A stretch of 36,503 nt of DNA from Branchiostoma floridae (Eukaryota > Chordata > Leptocardii > Amphioxiformes > Branchiostomatidae), in the NCBI RefSeq assembly GCF_000003815.2, contig NC_049988.1:1-36503 (forward strand), in the 5' to 3' direction. A program made the translations under genes and the position numbers. How positions within the stretch are numbered: position 1 is the first letter of the stretch; every line of letters begins with the position of its first letter. This document shows positions 36,390 to 36,503 of this stretch, piece after piece. A model generated the notes under the pieces. It worked only from the letters and a program-made list of their open reading frames with translations. It had not been told where the DNA came from and did not search any database.

Positions 36390-36503
36390 CTGGAATGGAA
36401 CAATCGATAATAAACTGGTCAACATATTAAAGTTTACGACCTGTCTTCCAATCTCTTTGATTCATCTATTGTACCTAGAATGCTTGAAAACGTATCGAAA
36501 CAT

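Overview
This is a window of draft eukaryotic genome with three N gaps, genes split by introns, abundant MITEs and LINE debris, and AT-rich introns. The best-supported source is a cephalochordate (amphioxus, Branchiostoma). It has a C2H2 zinc-finger family alternating CGYRT and CDYSA fingers, a DeuSINE-like element, an invertebrate-type ecto-apyrase, a C-type lectin receptor, and a secreted multidomain gene built of phase-1 exons. The species call is inference. All recognised host genes lie on the minus strand, so higher coordinates are upstream. The retroelement fragment at 4484-5505 and the SINE-like elements lie on the plus strand.

Left part (1-5.5 kb): the 3' half of an ENTPD (CD39-like) nucleotidase. 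Exons for ACR2/ACR3, ACR4 and two C-terminal segments are in order and in compatible phases, but ACR1 is missing and ACR4 carries a 1-nt frameshift next to a gap. Two partial exon copies sit in its introns. Hairpin elements, a DeuSINE and a 5'-truncated retroelement fragment fill the rest.

Zinc-finger cluster (5.5-18.3 kb): three tandem copies of one gene. Each had a non-coding exon 1 with a strong donor, an intron of 0.6-1.9 kb, and a single coding exon. Copy 1 is open for 368 aa with 11 fingers in a two-finger period and is followed by decayed fingers. Copies 2 and 3 are pseudogenes with nonsense codons and indels. Each copy carries a different insertion near its promoter or intron: about 1.1 kb in copy 1, about 590 bp in the exon 1 region of copy 2, and a 1.09 kb proline-rich-ORF insertion with a 14-bp target duplication upstream of copy 3. 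A 67-bp minisatellite follows.

Lectin region (18.5-25.3 kb): a six-exon gene whose phases close exactly to 448 codons plus stop. It predicts a type II membrane C-type lectin with a duplicated tyrosine-containing cytoplasmic tail (one ITIM-like match), a transmembrane segment, a coiled-coil stalk of five 14-residue repeats, and a CTLD with altered calcium motifs. Its last exon is duplicated downstream, and a decayed copy of its second exon lies upstream.

Right part (25.9-36.5 kb): dispersed repeats, a perfect-arm foldback MITE, then the 3' thirteen exons of a secreted matrix-like protein. Its order is EGF-EGF-EGF, a Cys-rich module, an unassigned module, GCC2/GCC3-like, EGF, thrombospondin type 3 repeats, and a chitin-binding domain. 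All exon phases agree. One EGF exon has an in-frame TAA, and a LINE whose (ATTC)n tail abuts a splice acceptor sits in the preceding intron. That LINE appears to carry ORF1-type sequence inside ORF2.
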